DNA from: Paenibacillus antarcticus | GTDB lineage: Bacteria; Bacillota; Bacilli; Paenibacillales; Paenibacillaceae | Direction: 5' to 3' | Assembly (NCBI RefSeq): GCF_001637225.1 | Contig: NZ_LVJI01000054.1 | Span: forward strand, 251,824 to 315,823 | DNA: 64,000 bases | Part shown: piece by piece, positions 35,610 to 45,003 of the stretch | Layout of the letters: each line of letters starts with the position of its first letter | How positions within the stretch are numbered: the first letter of the stretch is position 1 | The notes under the pieces: model-generated | Told to the model about the DNA's origin: nothing | The model's database searches: none | The model's input: only the letters and a program-made list of their open reading frames with translations | Position numbers and translations under genes: made by a program

Positions 35610-36551
35610 ATGTATACCATTCCAGGACATCACCATATTTCGATGATCACAAAAAACGCTCAAATTAACAATCAATTTTATCGAAATATACTCGGACTAC
35701 GCAGAGTCAAAAAAACGGTCAATCAAGACGCTCCTACCATGTATCACCTATTCTACGGAGATTTGACGGGTAGTGCGGGTACGGAACTATCATTCTTTGA
35801 AATACCCAATGTAGGAAGTACCGTTCGTGGTACGAATGCAATTACGCAAATCGGCTTACTTGTTCCGTCATTTGAAAGTCTAGTATTTTGGAAACAACGT
35901 TTTGAACAACTGGATGTAAATCATGGTGAAATTACAAGGTATGCTGGTCGAGATGCGTTGCATTTTGAAGATACAGAAGGTTTGAGAATGATCTTGATAA
36001 ATAATAACGGTGAAGAGGTCCCAGAACAATGGTCAGCATGGGAAGAGTCTATTGTAGAGCAACAACATCGTATTATGGGTATGGGCACAGTTGAAATTAC
36101 TGTAAAGCACTTAGATCGCTTAGGGAAGACATTAACAGACATGTTCGGTTATATAGAAGTATCCCGTTCTGATGATGAAGCCATCTATCAATCCATTGAA
36201 GGGAAATCATTTGGTGAGATTGTCATTAAACAGCAAGAAGGACCAAGTGAGAAACCGGGTAAAGGAAGTATTCATCATTTAGCTATTCGTGTTCAGAACG
36301 AAGAAGAGTTGCGCTATTGGGATGGAGTCGTTAAAGAACGTGGCTTCCACACTTCTGGAATTGTGGATCGTTATTACTTCCAAAGCTTATATTTCCGCGA
36401 ATCAAACGGTATTTTATTTGAAATTGCTACAGATGGTCCAGGTTTCACCGCCGATTCAACAATCGAAGCCCTTGGAATGGGATTAGATTTACCACCATTC
36501 TTAGAAGAACGTCGAGCAGAAATAGAAGCAACATTAATCCCATTAGATTAA
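35610..36551 (+). CDS. VOC-fold ring-cleaving dioxygenase (MhqO/MhqA-like)
   Basis: 313 residues from ATG 35610, directly after AAAGGAGG. Two vicinal-oxygen-chelate repeats: IPGHHHISMITKNA ... RNILGLRRVKKTVNQDAPTMYHLFYGD, and later GSIHHLAIRVQNEEELRYW ... YFRESNGILFEIATDGPGF with the iron-binding His and Glu. This group is induced by quinones and is thought to cleave thiol-quinone or catechol adducts. Part of a MarR-led operon. Confidence 0.92.
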   Translation: MYTIPGHHHISMITKNAQINNQFYRNILGLRRVKKTVNQDAPTMYHLFYGDLTGSAGTELSFFEIPNVGSTVRGTNAITQIGLLVPSFESLVFWKQRFEQLDVNHGEITRYAGRDALHFEDTEGLRMILINNNGEEVPEQWSAWEESIVEQQHRIMGMGTVEITVKHLDRLGKTLTDMFGYIEVSRSDDEAIYQSIEGKSFGEIVIKQQEGPSEKPGKGSIHHLAIRVQNEEELRYWDGVVKERGFHTSGIVDRYYFQSLYFRESNGILFEIATDGPGFTADSTIEALGMGLDLPPFLEERRAEIEATLIPLD

Positions 36552-36571
36552 GACAAAAGGAGCGAGTACAC

Positions 36572-37630
36572 ATGGAGAAATATCGTATTGATACAAATAA
36601 AGGGCTAGAATTCGGCTTATATTCCATTGGAGATTATTTAGCTAATCCACATACAGGTACAATCATTAGTCCTGAACAACGTATTCGGGAATTAATAGAG
36701 GCAAGCAAGCTAGCGGATGAGGCTGGACTTGATGTGTTTGCTGTAGGTGAGAGTCATCAAGCACATTTCACAACACAAGCACATACGGTCATTCTAGGTG
36801 CCATTGCACAAGCCACCAATAACATTAAAATTGCTAGTTCTGCAACGGTGTTAAGTACATCTGATCCTGTTCGTGTGTATGAAGATTTCGCCACAATCGA
36901 TTTAATCTCCAATGGACGTGCTGAGATTGTCGCTGGGCGAGGTTCACGTGTAGGAGCATATAGTCTTCTAGGGTATGATGTGCATGATTATGAAGAATTA
37001 TTTGAAGAAAAGATAGAGCTTCTAATGAAGTTGAATAACGAGAAAAAGGTAACATGGGAAGGTCAATTTCGTGCACCGTTGAACAATGCTACTATCTTAC
37101 CGCAACCACTCAATGGACATATGCCCATTTGGCGTGCAGTCGGTGGCCCACCTTCTAGTGCGATCAAGGCTGGATATGTAGGTGTACCTATGATGCTGAC
37201 AACGCTTGGTGGTCCTGCTATCAATTTCAAGGGATCTGTTGATGCGTATCGTGAGACTGCGGCACAGCGTGGTTTTGATCCAGCAATGCTTCCAATTGCA
37301 ACTACGAGCTTATTTTACACAGCAGCAAATTCACAAGATGCTCTTCGTGAGTACTATCCACATATTAATACAGGGATGCAGGCATTACGTGGCGGCGGTT
37401 ATCCCAAACAACAATTTGCGCAGTCTACAGATTACCGTGATGCATTAATGATTGGTAGTCCTCAACAAATGATCGAAAAAATGCTCTATCAATATGAATT
37501 ATATGGTCAACAGCGCTTTATGGCACAAATTGACTTTGGTGGCGTACCGTTCGACAAGATTGCGAAGAATATTGAGTTGATTGCAACAGAAATTATGCCT
37601 GCGATTAAGAAACATACAGCCAAGAAATAA
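36572..37630 (+). CDS. LLM-class flavin-dependent oxidoreductase
   Basis: 352 residues, bacterial-luciferase-like TIM barrel (FGLYSIGDYLANP, DVFAVGESHQAHF, IASSATVLSTSDPVRVYEDFATIDLISNGRAEIVAGRGS). Uses FMNH2 to oxidise a small molecule; the exact substrate is unknown. The FMN reductase encoded 12 nt downstream probably supplies the reduced flavin. GGAG precedes the ATG and the gap to the dioxygenase is 20 nt. Confidence 0.92.
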   Translation: MEKYRIDTNKGLEFGLYSIGDYLANPHTGTIISPEQRIRELIEASKLADEAGLDVFAVGESHQAHFTTQAHTVILGAIAQATNNIKIASSATVLSTSDPVRVYEDFATIDLISNGRAEIVAGRGSRVGAYSLLGYDVHDYEELFEEKIELLMKLNNEKKVTWEGQFRAPLNNATILPQPLNGHMPIWRAVGGPPSSAIKAGYVGVPMMLTTLGGPAINFKGSVDAYRETAAQRGFDPAMLPIATTSLFYTAANSQDALREYYPHINTGMQALRGGGYPKQQFAQSTDYRDALMIGSPQQMIEKMLYQYELYGQQRFMAQIDFGGVPFDKIAKNIELIATEIMPAIKKHTAKK

Positions 37631-37642
37631 GGAGTGAGTAGG

Positions 37643-38209
37643 ATGAAGATTGTTGCGATTGCAGGTTCTATCGTAGGGTCGAAAACCAGAACAGCGATTG
37701 ATTATACTTTGAGAATAGCTCGTGAAAAATACCCAGATGCTGAGATTACATTACTAGATCTTGCCGAATATAAAGTGGAGTTTAGTGATGGACGTAACTT
37801 TACGGATTATGAAGGTGATACAAAGGTTGTAACCGAAACGATCATGGCAGCAGATGCTATTATCATCGGTACGCCTACATTTCAAGCTTCGATTCCAGCA
37901 ACATTGAAAAATATCTTTGATCTCTTACCGGTTAATGCTTTCCGAGATAAAGTAGTGAGTATGATCGTTACGGCAGGCACAGCGAAGCATTATATGATGG
38001 TGGAACAGCATCTGAAACCCATCTTAGCCTATATGAAGGCACATATTGTGCCAACCTATGTATTTATTGAGGAGAAAGATTTCCATCGAAAAGAGATCAT
38101 CAACGATGACGTACTGTTTCGTATGGAGCGGTTAGTGGAAGATACCGTATTATTAGTAGAAGCCTATGCAGATATTCGTAAAGCGAAAGATATGGAATAT
38201 GACTTTTAA
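37643..38209 (+). CDS. NADPH-dependent FMN reductase
   Basis: 188 residues from ATG 37643, 8 nt after AAGGAG; the upstream GTG overlaps the ribosome site. Flavodoxin-like fold with VAIAGSIVGSKTRTAIDYTL and AIIIGTPTFQASIPATLKNIFDLLP for FMN. It likely reduces flavin for the preceding LLM enzyme or reduces quinones directly. Last gene of the quinone-stress-like operon, followed by a strong terminator. Confidence 0.9.
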   Translation: MKIVAIAGSIVGSKTRTAIDYTLRIAREKYPDAEITLLDLAEYKVEFSDGRNFTDYEGDTKVVTETIMAADAIIIGTPTFQASIPATLKNIFDLLPVNAFRDKVVSMIVTAGTAKHYMMVEQHLKPILAYMKAHIVPTYVFIEEKDFHRKEIINDDVLFRMERLVEDTVLLVEAYADIRKAKDMEYDF

Positions 38210-38242
38210 CTAACGATCCTCAATACTGAATTAAAAAAAATT

Positions 38243-38296
38243 AACAAACGGCGAGTTGAATCTACATAGTAGGTTCTATTAGCCGTTTGTTTTTTT
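38243..38296 (+). terminator. Rho-independent terminator of the MarR operon
   Basis: AACAAACGGC (38243-38252) pairs with GCCGTTTGTT (38282-38291), with an inner helper stem, then seven T. It ends only about 33 nt before the mtlD start. Confidence 0.92.
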
Positions 38297-38329
38297 GCAA
38301 ATCTACGTATTAACTTTTTCCCCGTAATT

Positions 38330-39478
38330 ATGAAAAAAGCAATTCAATTCGGGGCAGGGAACATCGGGCGTGGTTTTATCGGCGCCCTTCTCTCCCAAGC
38401 ATCTTACCATGTCGTATTTGCAGATATTAATGAGCACATGATTAATGAGCTGAATGAGAAAAAAAGCTACCAGATCCATATTCTTGATCTGGAGCAAAGA
38501 CAAGAAACAATCACTAACGTCTCTGGTGTACTCTCGAATGGTCAAGATATCATAAATGAATTGGCTGAAGCAGACTTCGTGACTACCGCCGTAGGTCCAA
38601 ATGTTCTTAAGATCATCGCTTCTACGATCGCTAAAGGTATCGAAGCGCGAAGAGAAGCGGGTAGAGGGATTCTTAACATCGTCGCTTGTGAGAATATGGT
38701 TGGTGGAAGCAAGCACTTGGAAGAACAGGTATACACTCATCTATCTGAAGAAGGTAAATTGTATGCTAAGGACAATGTTGGTTTTGCTAACTGTTCAGTG
38801 GACCGAATTGTACCTCCTTATCAAGGTGATAACATCCTTGATGTTGGCGTTGAGTCCTTTTATGAGTGGATTGTTGAAGAACCTTCCCTTAAAGGTGAAG
38901 CGCCTCAGATTTCAGGAATGAAGCTAACGGATAATCTGCTTGCTTATGTACAGCGTAAACTGTTCACTTTGAATACCGGTCATGCAATTACTGCTTACCT
39001 TGGTTATCTAGATGGAATTGAAACGATTGAAGAAGCTATTAATAATGATTCCATCCGAAAAGTGGTTCGACAAGCTATGGAAGAAAGCGGCGATGCGCTC
39101 ATCAAGAAGCATGGTTTTGACAAAGAAGAACATTACAAGTACATTGATAAAATTGAAAACCGTTTTAAGAATCCCTATATTCGCGATGAAGTAATTCGTG
39201 TAGGTCGGGAGCCTCTGCGAAAGTTGGGTCCAGCAGACCGCCTTGTGGGTCCAGCCAATATGGCCATTGACTATGGATTACCACATGAAGCGCTTCTAAA
39301 AGGTATTGCAGATGCATTCCATTATGATAACTCACAAGACCCACAATCCAAAGAATTACAAGGGCAAATTGCAGAAAAAGGCATTGAAGCAGTGATATCC
39401 TCCGTTACCGGATTTACTGAAGGTAGCGAAGATCATCGCATCATCTGTGAGCAATATGCGAAGACTTCCAAAGCGTAA
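38330..39478 (+). CDS. mtlD: Mannitol-1-phosphate 5-dehydrogenase
   Basis: 382 residues, full length. NAD-dependent oxidation of mannitol 1-phosphate to fructose 6-phosphate. Signature AIQFGAGNIGRGFIG at the N-terminus (NAD binding), VACENMVGGS, and FANCSVDRIVPP before the substrate domain with KLFTLNTGHAITAYLGYL. The start is fixed by the signature, yet no ribosome site precedes it (the leader reads TTTTTCCCCGTAATT) and a terminator ends 33 nt before. No mtlA, mtlF or mtlR gene is nearby, so this is an isolated copy. Confidence 0.93.
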   Translation: MKKAIQFGAGNIGRGFIGALLSQASYHVVFADINEHMINELNEKKSYQIHILDLEQRQETITNVSGVLSNGQDIINELAEADFVTTAVGPNVLKIIASTIAKGIEARREAGRGILNIVACENMVGGSKHLEEQVYTHLSEEGKLYAKDNVGFANCSVDRIVPPYQGDNILDVGVESFYEWIVEEPSLKGEAPQISGMKLTDNLLAYVQRKLFTLNTGHAITAYLGYLDGIETIEEAINNDSIRKVVRQAMEESGDALIKKHGFDKEEHYKYIDKIENRFKNPYIRDEVIRVGREPLRKLGPADRLVGPANMAIDYGLPHEALLKGIADAFHYDNSQDPQSKELQGQIAEKGIEAVISSVTGFTEGSEDHRIICEQYAKTSKA

Positions 39479-39531
39479 ATTTGGTACTCCAAACTTATTT
39501 TAAAGATACACCTTAATATATGCTTCTGCTT

Positions 39532-39566
39532 AAAGAGCCGCACTTCGATTAGAAGCTCGGCTCTTT
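39532..39566 (+). terminator. Rho-independent terminator of mtlD
   Basis: AAAGAGCCG pairs with CGGCTCTTT around a 17-nt loop containing a second small stem. Located between the convergent mtlD and AraC genes and may serve both. Confidence 0.85.
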
Positions 39567-39591
39567 ATCTTTATGATCGCGTCATTGCTCC

Positions 39592-40827
39592 TCAGGTTTT
39601 TGCGGTTTTCACATACTGAGTTGGTGTGATCGACGTATACTTTTTAAACACGCGGGTGAAGTAATTAAGATCGTTGAAACCGACCATAAACGCAACTTCG
39701 GTAATGGAAATCATCCCTCTTTGCAAATAAAGCTTGGATTCTTCGATCCGCTTCTGATTGATATAATCCATCATCGTCATCCGAACCTCTTGTTTGAATT
39801 TGCGTGACAGATGAGAGGGGTTCACATGGATATTTGTCGCAATATGTTGTAGCGTCAAAGGCTTTTCCAAGTTCATATCAATATAATTCACTGCATTTTT
39901 GACAATAACGCTATACTTTCGGGTAGAGAATTCATGTACGGCATTACAATACTCTTGCATAATTACACTGTTTAACTTTTTGACGTTCGGCAAATTGGTA
40001 GCTCTTTCGATCGTTATTGAGAATCTCTCAGAAATCGTATCTAGGTAAACAGGATGTAAACCGCCTCTTTCTGCAGCAACTCTACACAATGTATTTAGCG
40101 TAATAAGCAAGTTTTTGGCCGAACGAAGAGGGCTTTCCGGAATTCGATCAGAAATATTAGAAAAGCTGTTCCCTTCTCTGAATATTTTAGCAAGCTTAAC
40201 CTTATCCCCCTTCGCAATGGCGCTCATCAATTCCTTTTCAATTTCATATCTGAACTCGATTGTTGTTTTACTTTCCGCGATCTTTGTTTCCTGTTGTACC
40301 TTATCCAAAATGGGTTGAACAATTTCAGGCGTTACGAGCTGAGAATCAGTATGCGGATGTAGACATAAATTAACGATCAAGTCTCCCAGACTATTCGAAT
40401 CATTACTGCTAATGACAGATAAAGAGCGATAAAACTCTTGAAGCTGCTTACGTTCACTGACCGGCAGGTTATTTCTCACAATAATATCACTAATGAAATC
40501 TGTATCCGGGATACTCGAAAGAAAGGGACCGGTGAGGACAAACCCACAATACGCCTGATTTCTCCTTACACCAACTGCGATATATTCTAGTCCAAACGTG
40601 TTTATATAGTAAAAGAATTTGTTCGGCTCCGCTGTCTGTAGGTCATCTTTGATCGATGGGTATACATAGTCTGATTGTTGCAGGGCGGCAGGCATGAAAT
40701 GGTCCACTAATTGCAACATGAGGCGATCATGATGATCCACAAATCGTGTATCCATTCTCGTATACGTATGTAGCAATTGCACCGTTTTGTTGAAGTGACT
40801 CCAATTAAATTCTAGCTCATTCAGCAC
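39592..40827 (-). CDS. AraC-family regulator of the GH2-symporter operon
   Basis: 411 residues, GTG start after GGATGAT. Long N-terminal sensor part (about 1-300) of the PocR/two-part type and a C-terminal AraC domain (KPLTLQHIATNIHVNPSHLSRKFKQEVRMTMMDYINQKRIEESK; ISITEVAFMVGFNDLNYFTRVFKKYTSITPTQYV). Divergent from a GH2 glycosidase and a GPH sugar symporter, so it likely senses the matching glycoside and activates them. Confidence 0.9.
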   Translation of the reverse strand: MLNELEFNWSHFNKTVQLLHTYTRMDTRFVDHHDRLMLQLVDHFMPAALQQSDYVYPSIKDDLQTAEPNKFFYYINTFGLEYIAVGVRRNQAYCGFVLTGPFLSSIPDTDFISDIIVRNNLPVSERKQLQEFYRSLSVISSNDSNSLGDLIVNLCLHPHTDSQLVTPEIVQPILDKVQQETKIAESKTTIEFRYEIEKELMSAIAKGDKVKLAKIFREGNSFSNISDRIPESPLRSAKNLLITLNTLCRVAAERGGLHPVYLDTISERFSITIERATNLPNVKKLNSVIMQEYCNAVHEFSTRKYSVIVKNAVNYIDMNLEKPLTLQHIATNIHVNPSHLSRKFKQEVRMTMMDYINQKRIEESKLYLQRGMISITEVAFMVGFNDLNYFTRVFKKYTSITPTQYVKTAKT

Positions 40828-40925
40828 GGATCATCCTTTCCAATACTTTCAATAAAAAAGCAATATTTGTGCTAGTTTAATCAATATAATGCGATCTTGC
40901 AACTAAAATATCAAGTATGATTATT

Positions 40926-40943
40926 TTGTAATCGCTTACAAAT
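40926..40943. promoter_or_regulatory. cre site upstream of the GH2 gene
   Basis: TTTGTAATCGCTTACAAA fits the CcpA consensus WTGNAANCGNWNNCA and is nearly a perfect palindrome. It lies 37 nt before the GH2 start in the divergent gap, so glucose should repress this operon. Confidence 0.75.
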
Positions 40944-40979
40944 ATAAAAAATAACAATTAAGAAAGAAGGACACTACTC

Positions 40980-43277
40980 ATGAGAAAGAAAATCCAGATG
41001 AATCATTTATGGAAGTTTAGCAAGCAAGCAGATATTAGCGCTATAGAAGAAACACATAATGATAGCAGTTGGGAAGCAATAACTCTTCCACACACTTGGA
41101 ACGCCATCGATGGTGCCAATGGATTTGATTTCTATAAAGGTGCTTGCTGGTATCGCAAATCATTCGTACTCGATCCTATTGTGCAAGGAAATCGCGTATT
41201 TATAGAATTTGAGGGATCGAACAGTATTACGGATGTGTATGTCAATGGTCAGCATTTGGGACAACATCGCGGTGGATATTCTACATTCCGATTTGATATG
41301 ACCGATGCCATCAAATTCGGCACAGCGAATACGTTGAGTGTTCAGGTCGATAACACGGTGGTCGATGATGTATATCCTCAGATGGCCGATTTCACGTTCT
41401 TTGGCGGAATCTACCGGAATGTTAACCTTATTATTGCGAATCCTCTTCATTTTGACTTGATGGATTATGGCTCCTCAGGTGTATATGTCATTCAAGACGA
41501 TGTGAGTCATGAGAAGGCTACGCTTACAATTAAATCGAAGGTAACGAATGATGATGAAGCGGATAAAAAGGTTAGACTGTGGGCAGATATTCTTGATGGA
41601 GATGGTCGAACTGTTGCTTATGCAGCGCAAGAAGTGGTGCTACCAGCAGGGGAGACGCAAGAAGTTAATCTACCCGTTATTATTCAAAATCCAACGCTAT
41701 GGAATGGGATGCAAAATGCCTATATGTATAAGGTGAATATATCTTTAATTAGCTTTAATGATACCATCGACCAACTCTCCATTCCATTTGGTATCCGCTT
41801 TTTTGAAGTGGATGCGGATAAAGGTTTCTTCTTAAACGGTGAGCATCTTGATCTCCATGGTGTGTCCCGACATCAAGATCGCAAAGATATGGGATGGGCG
41901 ATTACGACCAAAGAACATGAAGAAGATATGGCCTTAATTAAAGAGGTTGGCGCCACATCGATTCGTCTGGCACATTATCAGCATGACCAGTACTTCTACG
42001 ATCTATGTGATCAAGAAGGTATGGTGATATGGGCTGAAATTCCGTTTATTTCTGTGATGTCCAAGACCGAATTGGAAGGCATCAATGCCAAGCAGCAAAT
42101 GATTGAATTGATCAGACAAAATTTCAACCATCCCTCCATTATCTTCTGGGGCATACAAAATGAAATTCAAATCGGTGGAGAGACGCCAGCACTTCGAAAG
42201 CTTGTTAGCGAATTGAATACGTTAACAAAGCAGGAAGACCCTACACGATTAACAACCATGGCAAACGTCATGTTCGTTGAAGATGATGACGACTATAACA
42301 AGGTGACGGATGTTATTGGCTATAACAAATATTATGGTTGGTACAATGGTAAAGCCGAAGATTTCGCAGATTGGATTGATGGTTTCCACCAAACGAACCC
42401 AACGGCGAAATTATGCATCTCCGAATACGGTGCAGAGGGCATTTTACAATATCACAACAATCAGCCTGCGGTTAAAGATTACACAGAAGAGTATCATGCA
42501 CTTTACCATGAAATCGTGTGGAATATCTTTGCGAAGCGACCTTTCCTATGGGCAACCTATGTATGGAATATGTTTGATTTCGGTGCCAATATTCGTGATG
42601 AGGGCGGAGTGCTGGGCAGAAACAACAAAGGTTTAGTCACTTATGACCGCAAGATTAAGAAGGATGCCTTCTATTTGTATAAAGCGAATTGGTCCGATGA
42701 GAAGTTCGTACATATTACTAGCAAACGTTACATCGACCGAGTGGATGAGGCTATTCAGGTGAAAGTTTACGCAAATTGCGATAACGTTACCCTCTATGCG
42801 AATGGTGTAGAATTAGCGACTTCTAGTAGTGAAAATCATATCTTCACTTTTGAGAATGTAGCTTTACTAAAAGGCTTCAATGCTATCACAGCTGTCTCTC
42901 ACCAAGATGGGCACACTTACGAGGATACGGCTCACTTCAATAAAGTAGCAGAAGCCAATCTAAGCTATATTGCCCCGGCAGACGAAGGCGGTGTCGTCAA
43001 GAACTGGTTCCAAGTTCCTGTTCTAGAAGATGTCAAGATTGAATCCCTTATCATTACAGACGATGTGTATTCCACTCGTTGTACGTTGGGTTCAATTATG
43101 GAGAATGACACAGCACGAACTGTACTTGAGAAGTATTTAGGGAACCTTTCCGAGAATCCAATGTTTGGAATGGCCAGTGGGATGAAAGTGGATACGCTCG
43201 CATCCATCGCACCTGATATTTTCAATGAAAAGCTCATTTATATCTTAAATAAAGAACTTACACAGATTGAAAAATGA
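40980..43277 (+). CDS. GH2 glycosidase (beta-galactosidase or beta-glucuronidase type)
   Basis: 765 residues, no signal peptide, so cytoplasmic. Order: sugar-binding jelly roll (LPHTWNAIDG ... DVYVNGQHLGQHRGGYSTFRFD), immunoglobulin-like domain, TIM barrel, then C-terminal beta domains. The acid/base is E395 in GIQNEIQ and the nucleophile is E482 in ISEYGAEG. It hydrolyses beta-linked galactose or a similar sugar taken in by the symporter encoded 31 nt downstream. The exact sugar is not decided by sequence. AAGGA precedes the ATG. Confidence 0.93.
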   Translation: MRKKIQMNHLWKFSKQADISAIEETHNDSSWEAITLPHTWNAIDGANGFDFYKGACWYRKSFVLDPIVQGNRVFIEFEGSNSITDVYVNGQHLGQHRGGYSTFRFDMTDAIKFGTANTLSVQVDNTVVDDVYPQMADFTFFGGIYRNVNLIIANPLHFDLMDYGSSGVYVIQDDVSHEKATLTIKSKVTNDDEADKKVRLWADILDGDGRTVAYAAQEVVLPAGETQEVNLPVIIQNPTLWNGMQNAYMYKVNISLISFNDTIDQLSIPFGIRFFEVDADKGFFLNGEHLDLHGVSRHQDRKDMGWAITTKEHEEDMALIKEVGATSIRLAHYQHDQYFYDLCDQEGMVIWAEIPFISVMSKTELEGINAKQQMIELIRQNFNHPSIIFWGIQNEIQIGGETPALRKLVSELNTLTKQEDPTRLTTMANVMFVEDDDDYNKVTDVIGYNKYYGWYNGKAEDFADWIDGFHQTNPTAKLCISEYGAEGILQYHNNQPAVKDYTEEYHALYHEIVWNIFAKRPFLWATYVWNMFDFGANIRDEGGVLGRNNKGLVTYDRKIKKDAFYLYKANWSDEKFVHITSKRYIDRVDEAIQVKVYANCDNVTLYANGVELATSSSENHIFTFENVALLKGFNAITAVSHQDGHTYEDTAHFNKVAEANLSYIAPADEGGVVKNWFQVPVLEDVKIESLIITDDVYSTRCTLGSIMENDTARTVLEKYLGNLSENPMFGMASGMKVDTLASIAPDIFNEKLIYILNKELTQIEK

Positions 43278-43308
43278 TGAAGTAGAAGTAGGAGTAGGAG
43301 GTTAGTAT

Positions 43309-44721
43309 ATGAAGCCTGTGACCAATTTTCAGTCTGCGCAACCAGAAGCTAGATCTAAGGAATTAAGAAAATTTGGGATGAAAGATAAAATAGGTTATTT
43401 GTTCGGGGATTTAGGAAACGACTTCTTTTTTCTTCTCGTTAGCTCATTCTTAATGGTTTATTACACAGATGTTTTTCATATCAGTGCTGCTTCTGTAGGA
43501 ATTCTCTTCTTAGTTGCGCGAATTTGGGATGCGGTCGCAGATGTGACCTGGGGCAGATTCATTGATACGAGGAAGGCAAGTGCGCACGGGAAGTTCAAGC
43601 CATGGATTCTCAGAATGTCCTTCCCGCTCGTATTTTCTGGTATCTTAATGTTCGTGCAAATTCCCGGGATGTCCAACGGCTTCTATCTGGTCTATGCCTT
43701 CATCACCTATATTCTCTGGGGAACCTTGTACAGCACGGTCAATATACCTTACGGCTCCATGGCTTCTTCTATCACGAGTGATCCAGTTGAGCGTACGTCG
43801 TTATCTACTTTTAGAACGATGGGTGGGGTGATTGCGGGGTTACTTGTTAACGTCTTGGGACCATTGATTCTGTTCGTTGACAACAAAGCAGATGCCAATC
43901 ACTTTATGATGGGAGGTATTCTGTTCGGAATCCTATCTCTCTCTAGTTATATAGCCTGTTACAAAATGTCAACAGAGCGTATTATCGCCCCTGATACGCA
44001 AGCAAACCAAACAATCTTTAAGCTGACCTTGAAAGGTTTGATAAGAAATAAACCGCTGATCTCCATCCTAATCATTTCACTCAGTTTCATGATGCTAACA
44101 TTGCTTTCAGGTGCGGTTAACGTGTATTTGTACAAAGACTATTTTGGGAACGCTTCATTACTAAGTATCGTCGGACTTATTCACATTTCTGCAATGATTA
44201 TTGCAATTTCGATAGCTAAGCCTTTGGTAGCTAGATTCGGTAAGAAGGAAGTTGCTGCTGTGGGCATGCTTCTAGCTGCGGTTGTACATTTGAGCTTAGC
44301 CTTCATTCCAGATTTAACAGCGATTCAATTCATTACTATCTCCACGATTGGTACCTTTGGAGTCGGCTTCTTCAATCTCGTGGTGTGGGCTTTTGTTACC
44401 GATGTCATCGATTACCATGAATTTATAACGGGTCTTCGAGAAGACGGGACAGTCTACTCCGTGTATTCCTTTGCACGAAAGTTGGGACAAGCGATTGCGG
44501 GTGGTATTGGGGGATTTGCGATTGCAGCCATTGGCTACAACTCGGTGAATATCGTTCAAAACGAAGAAACATTGAATGGCCTATATCGTTTAAGCACATT
44601 AGTGCCAGGCCTCGTGTATCTTATCATTTTTTCACTCTTGGTCTTTGTCTATCCGTTGAATAAACAACGTACATTACAGCTCTCCGCGGACTTGGCAGCT
44701 AAGCGTAACGAAAGAAACTAA
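43309..44721 (+). CDS. GPH-family glycoside:cation symporter
   Basis: 470 residues, about twelve membrane helices. The GPH family signature is clear (KIGYLFGDLGNDFFFLLVSSFLMVYYTDVF ... VARIWDAVADVTWGRFIDTR ... GKFKPWILR). Takes up glycosides with Na or H. Encoded 31 nt after the GH2 enzyme with AGGAGG before its ATG; the two form an uptake-and-hydrolysis unit. Confidence 0.94.
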   Translation: MKPVTNFQSAQPEARSKELRKFGMKDKIGYLFGDLGNDFFFLLVSSFLMVYYTDVFHISAASVGILFLVARIWDAVADVTWGRFIDTRKASAHGKFKPWILRMSFPLVFSGILMFVQIPGMSNGFYLVYAFITYILWGTLYSTVNIPYGSMASSITSDPVERTSLSTFRTMGGVIAGLLVNVLGPLILFVDNKADANHFMMGGILFGILSLSSYIACYKMSTERIIAPDTQANQTIFKLTLKGLIRNKPLISILIISLSFMMLTLLSGAVNVYLYKDYFGNASLLSIVGLIHISAMIIAISIAKPLVARFGKKEVAAVGMLLAAVVHLSLAFIPDLTAIQFITISTIGTFGVGFFNLVVWAFVTDVIDYHEFITGLREDGTVYSVYSFARKLGQAIAGGIGGFAIAAIGYNSVNIVQNEETLNGLYRLSTLVPGLVYLIIFSLLVFVYPLNKQRTLQLSADLAAKRNERN

Positions 44722-44735
44722 GCATGAACAGATTG

Positions 44736-44780
44736 CCCTGCAAGTTGCACTTCTGATGAAGTGCAACTTGCAGGGTATTT
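44736..44780 (+). terminator. Perfect 18-bp hairpin terminator
   Basis: Arms 44736-44753 and 44758-44775 are exact reverse complements with a TGAT loop, followed by TATTTG. It ends the GH2-symporter operon. Nothing recognisable lies in 44781-45003 apart from the next ribosome site. Confidence 0.88.
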
Positions 44781-45003
44781 GTGTTCCTCCGTTTTAGTGC
44801 ATCTATTCGGTGAGTAGGCCAATGGACAAATCCGTCACGGAATCCGGGGACATAGTGCGTTTCTCACTCGCTTCCACAAACGTGTTCACTGTCTTCGGAA
44901 TCGATAACTTATTACATTTGATGTATAGAACAAAAGGGTGGTAAGCAAAATAGAAGTAGTATTCTTTTTAAACAAGATATAAACATTTAAGGGAGGTGAA
45001 GGA

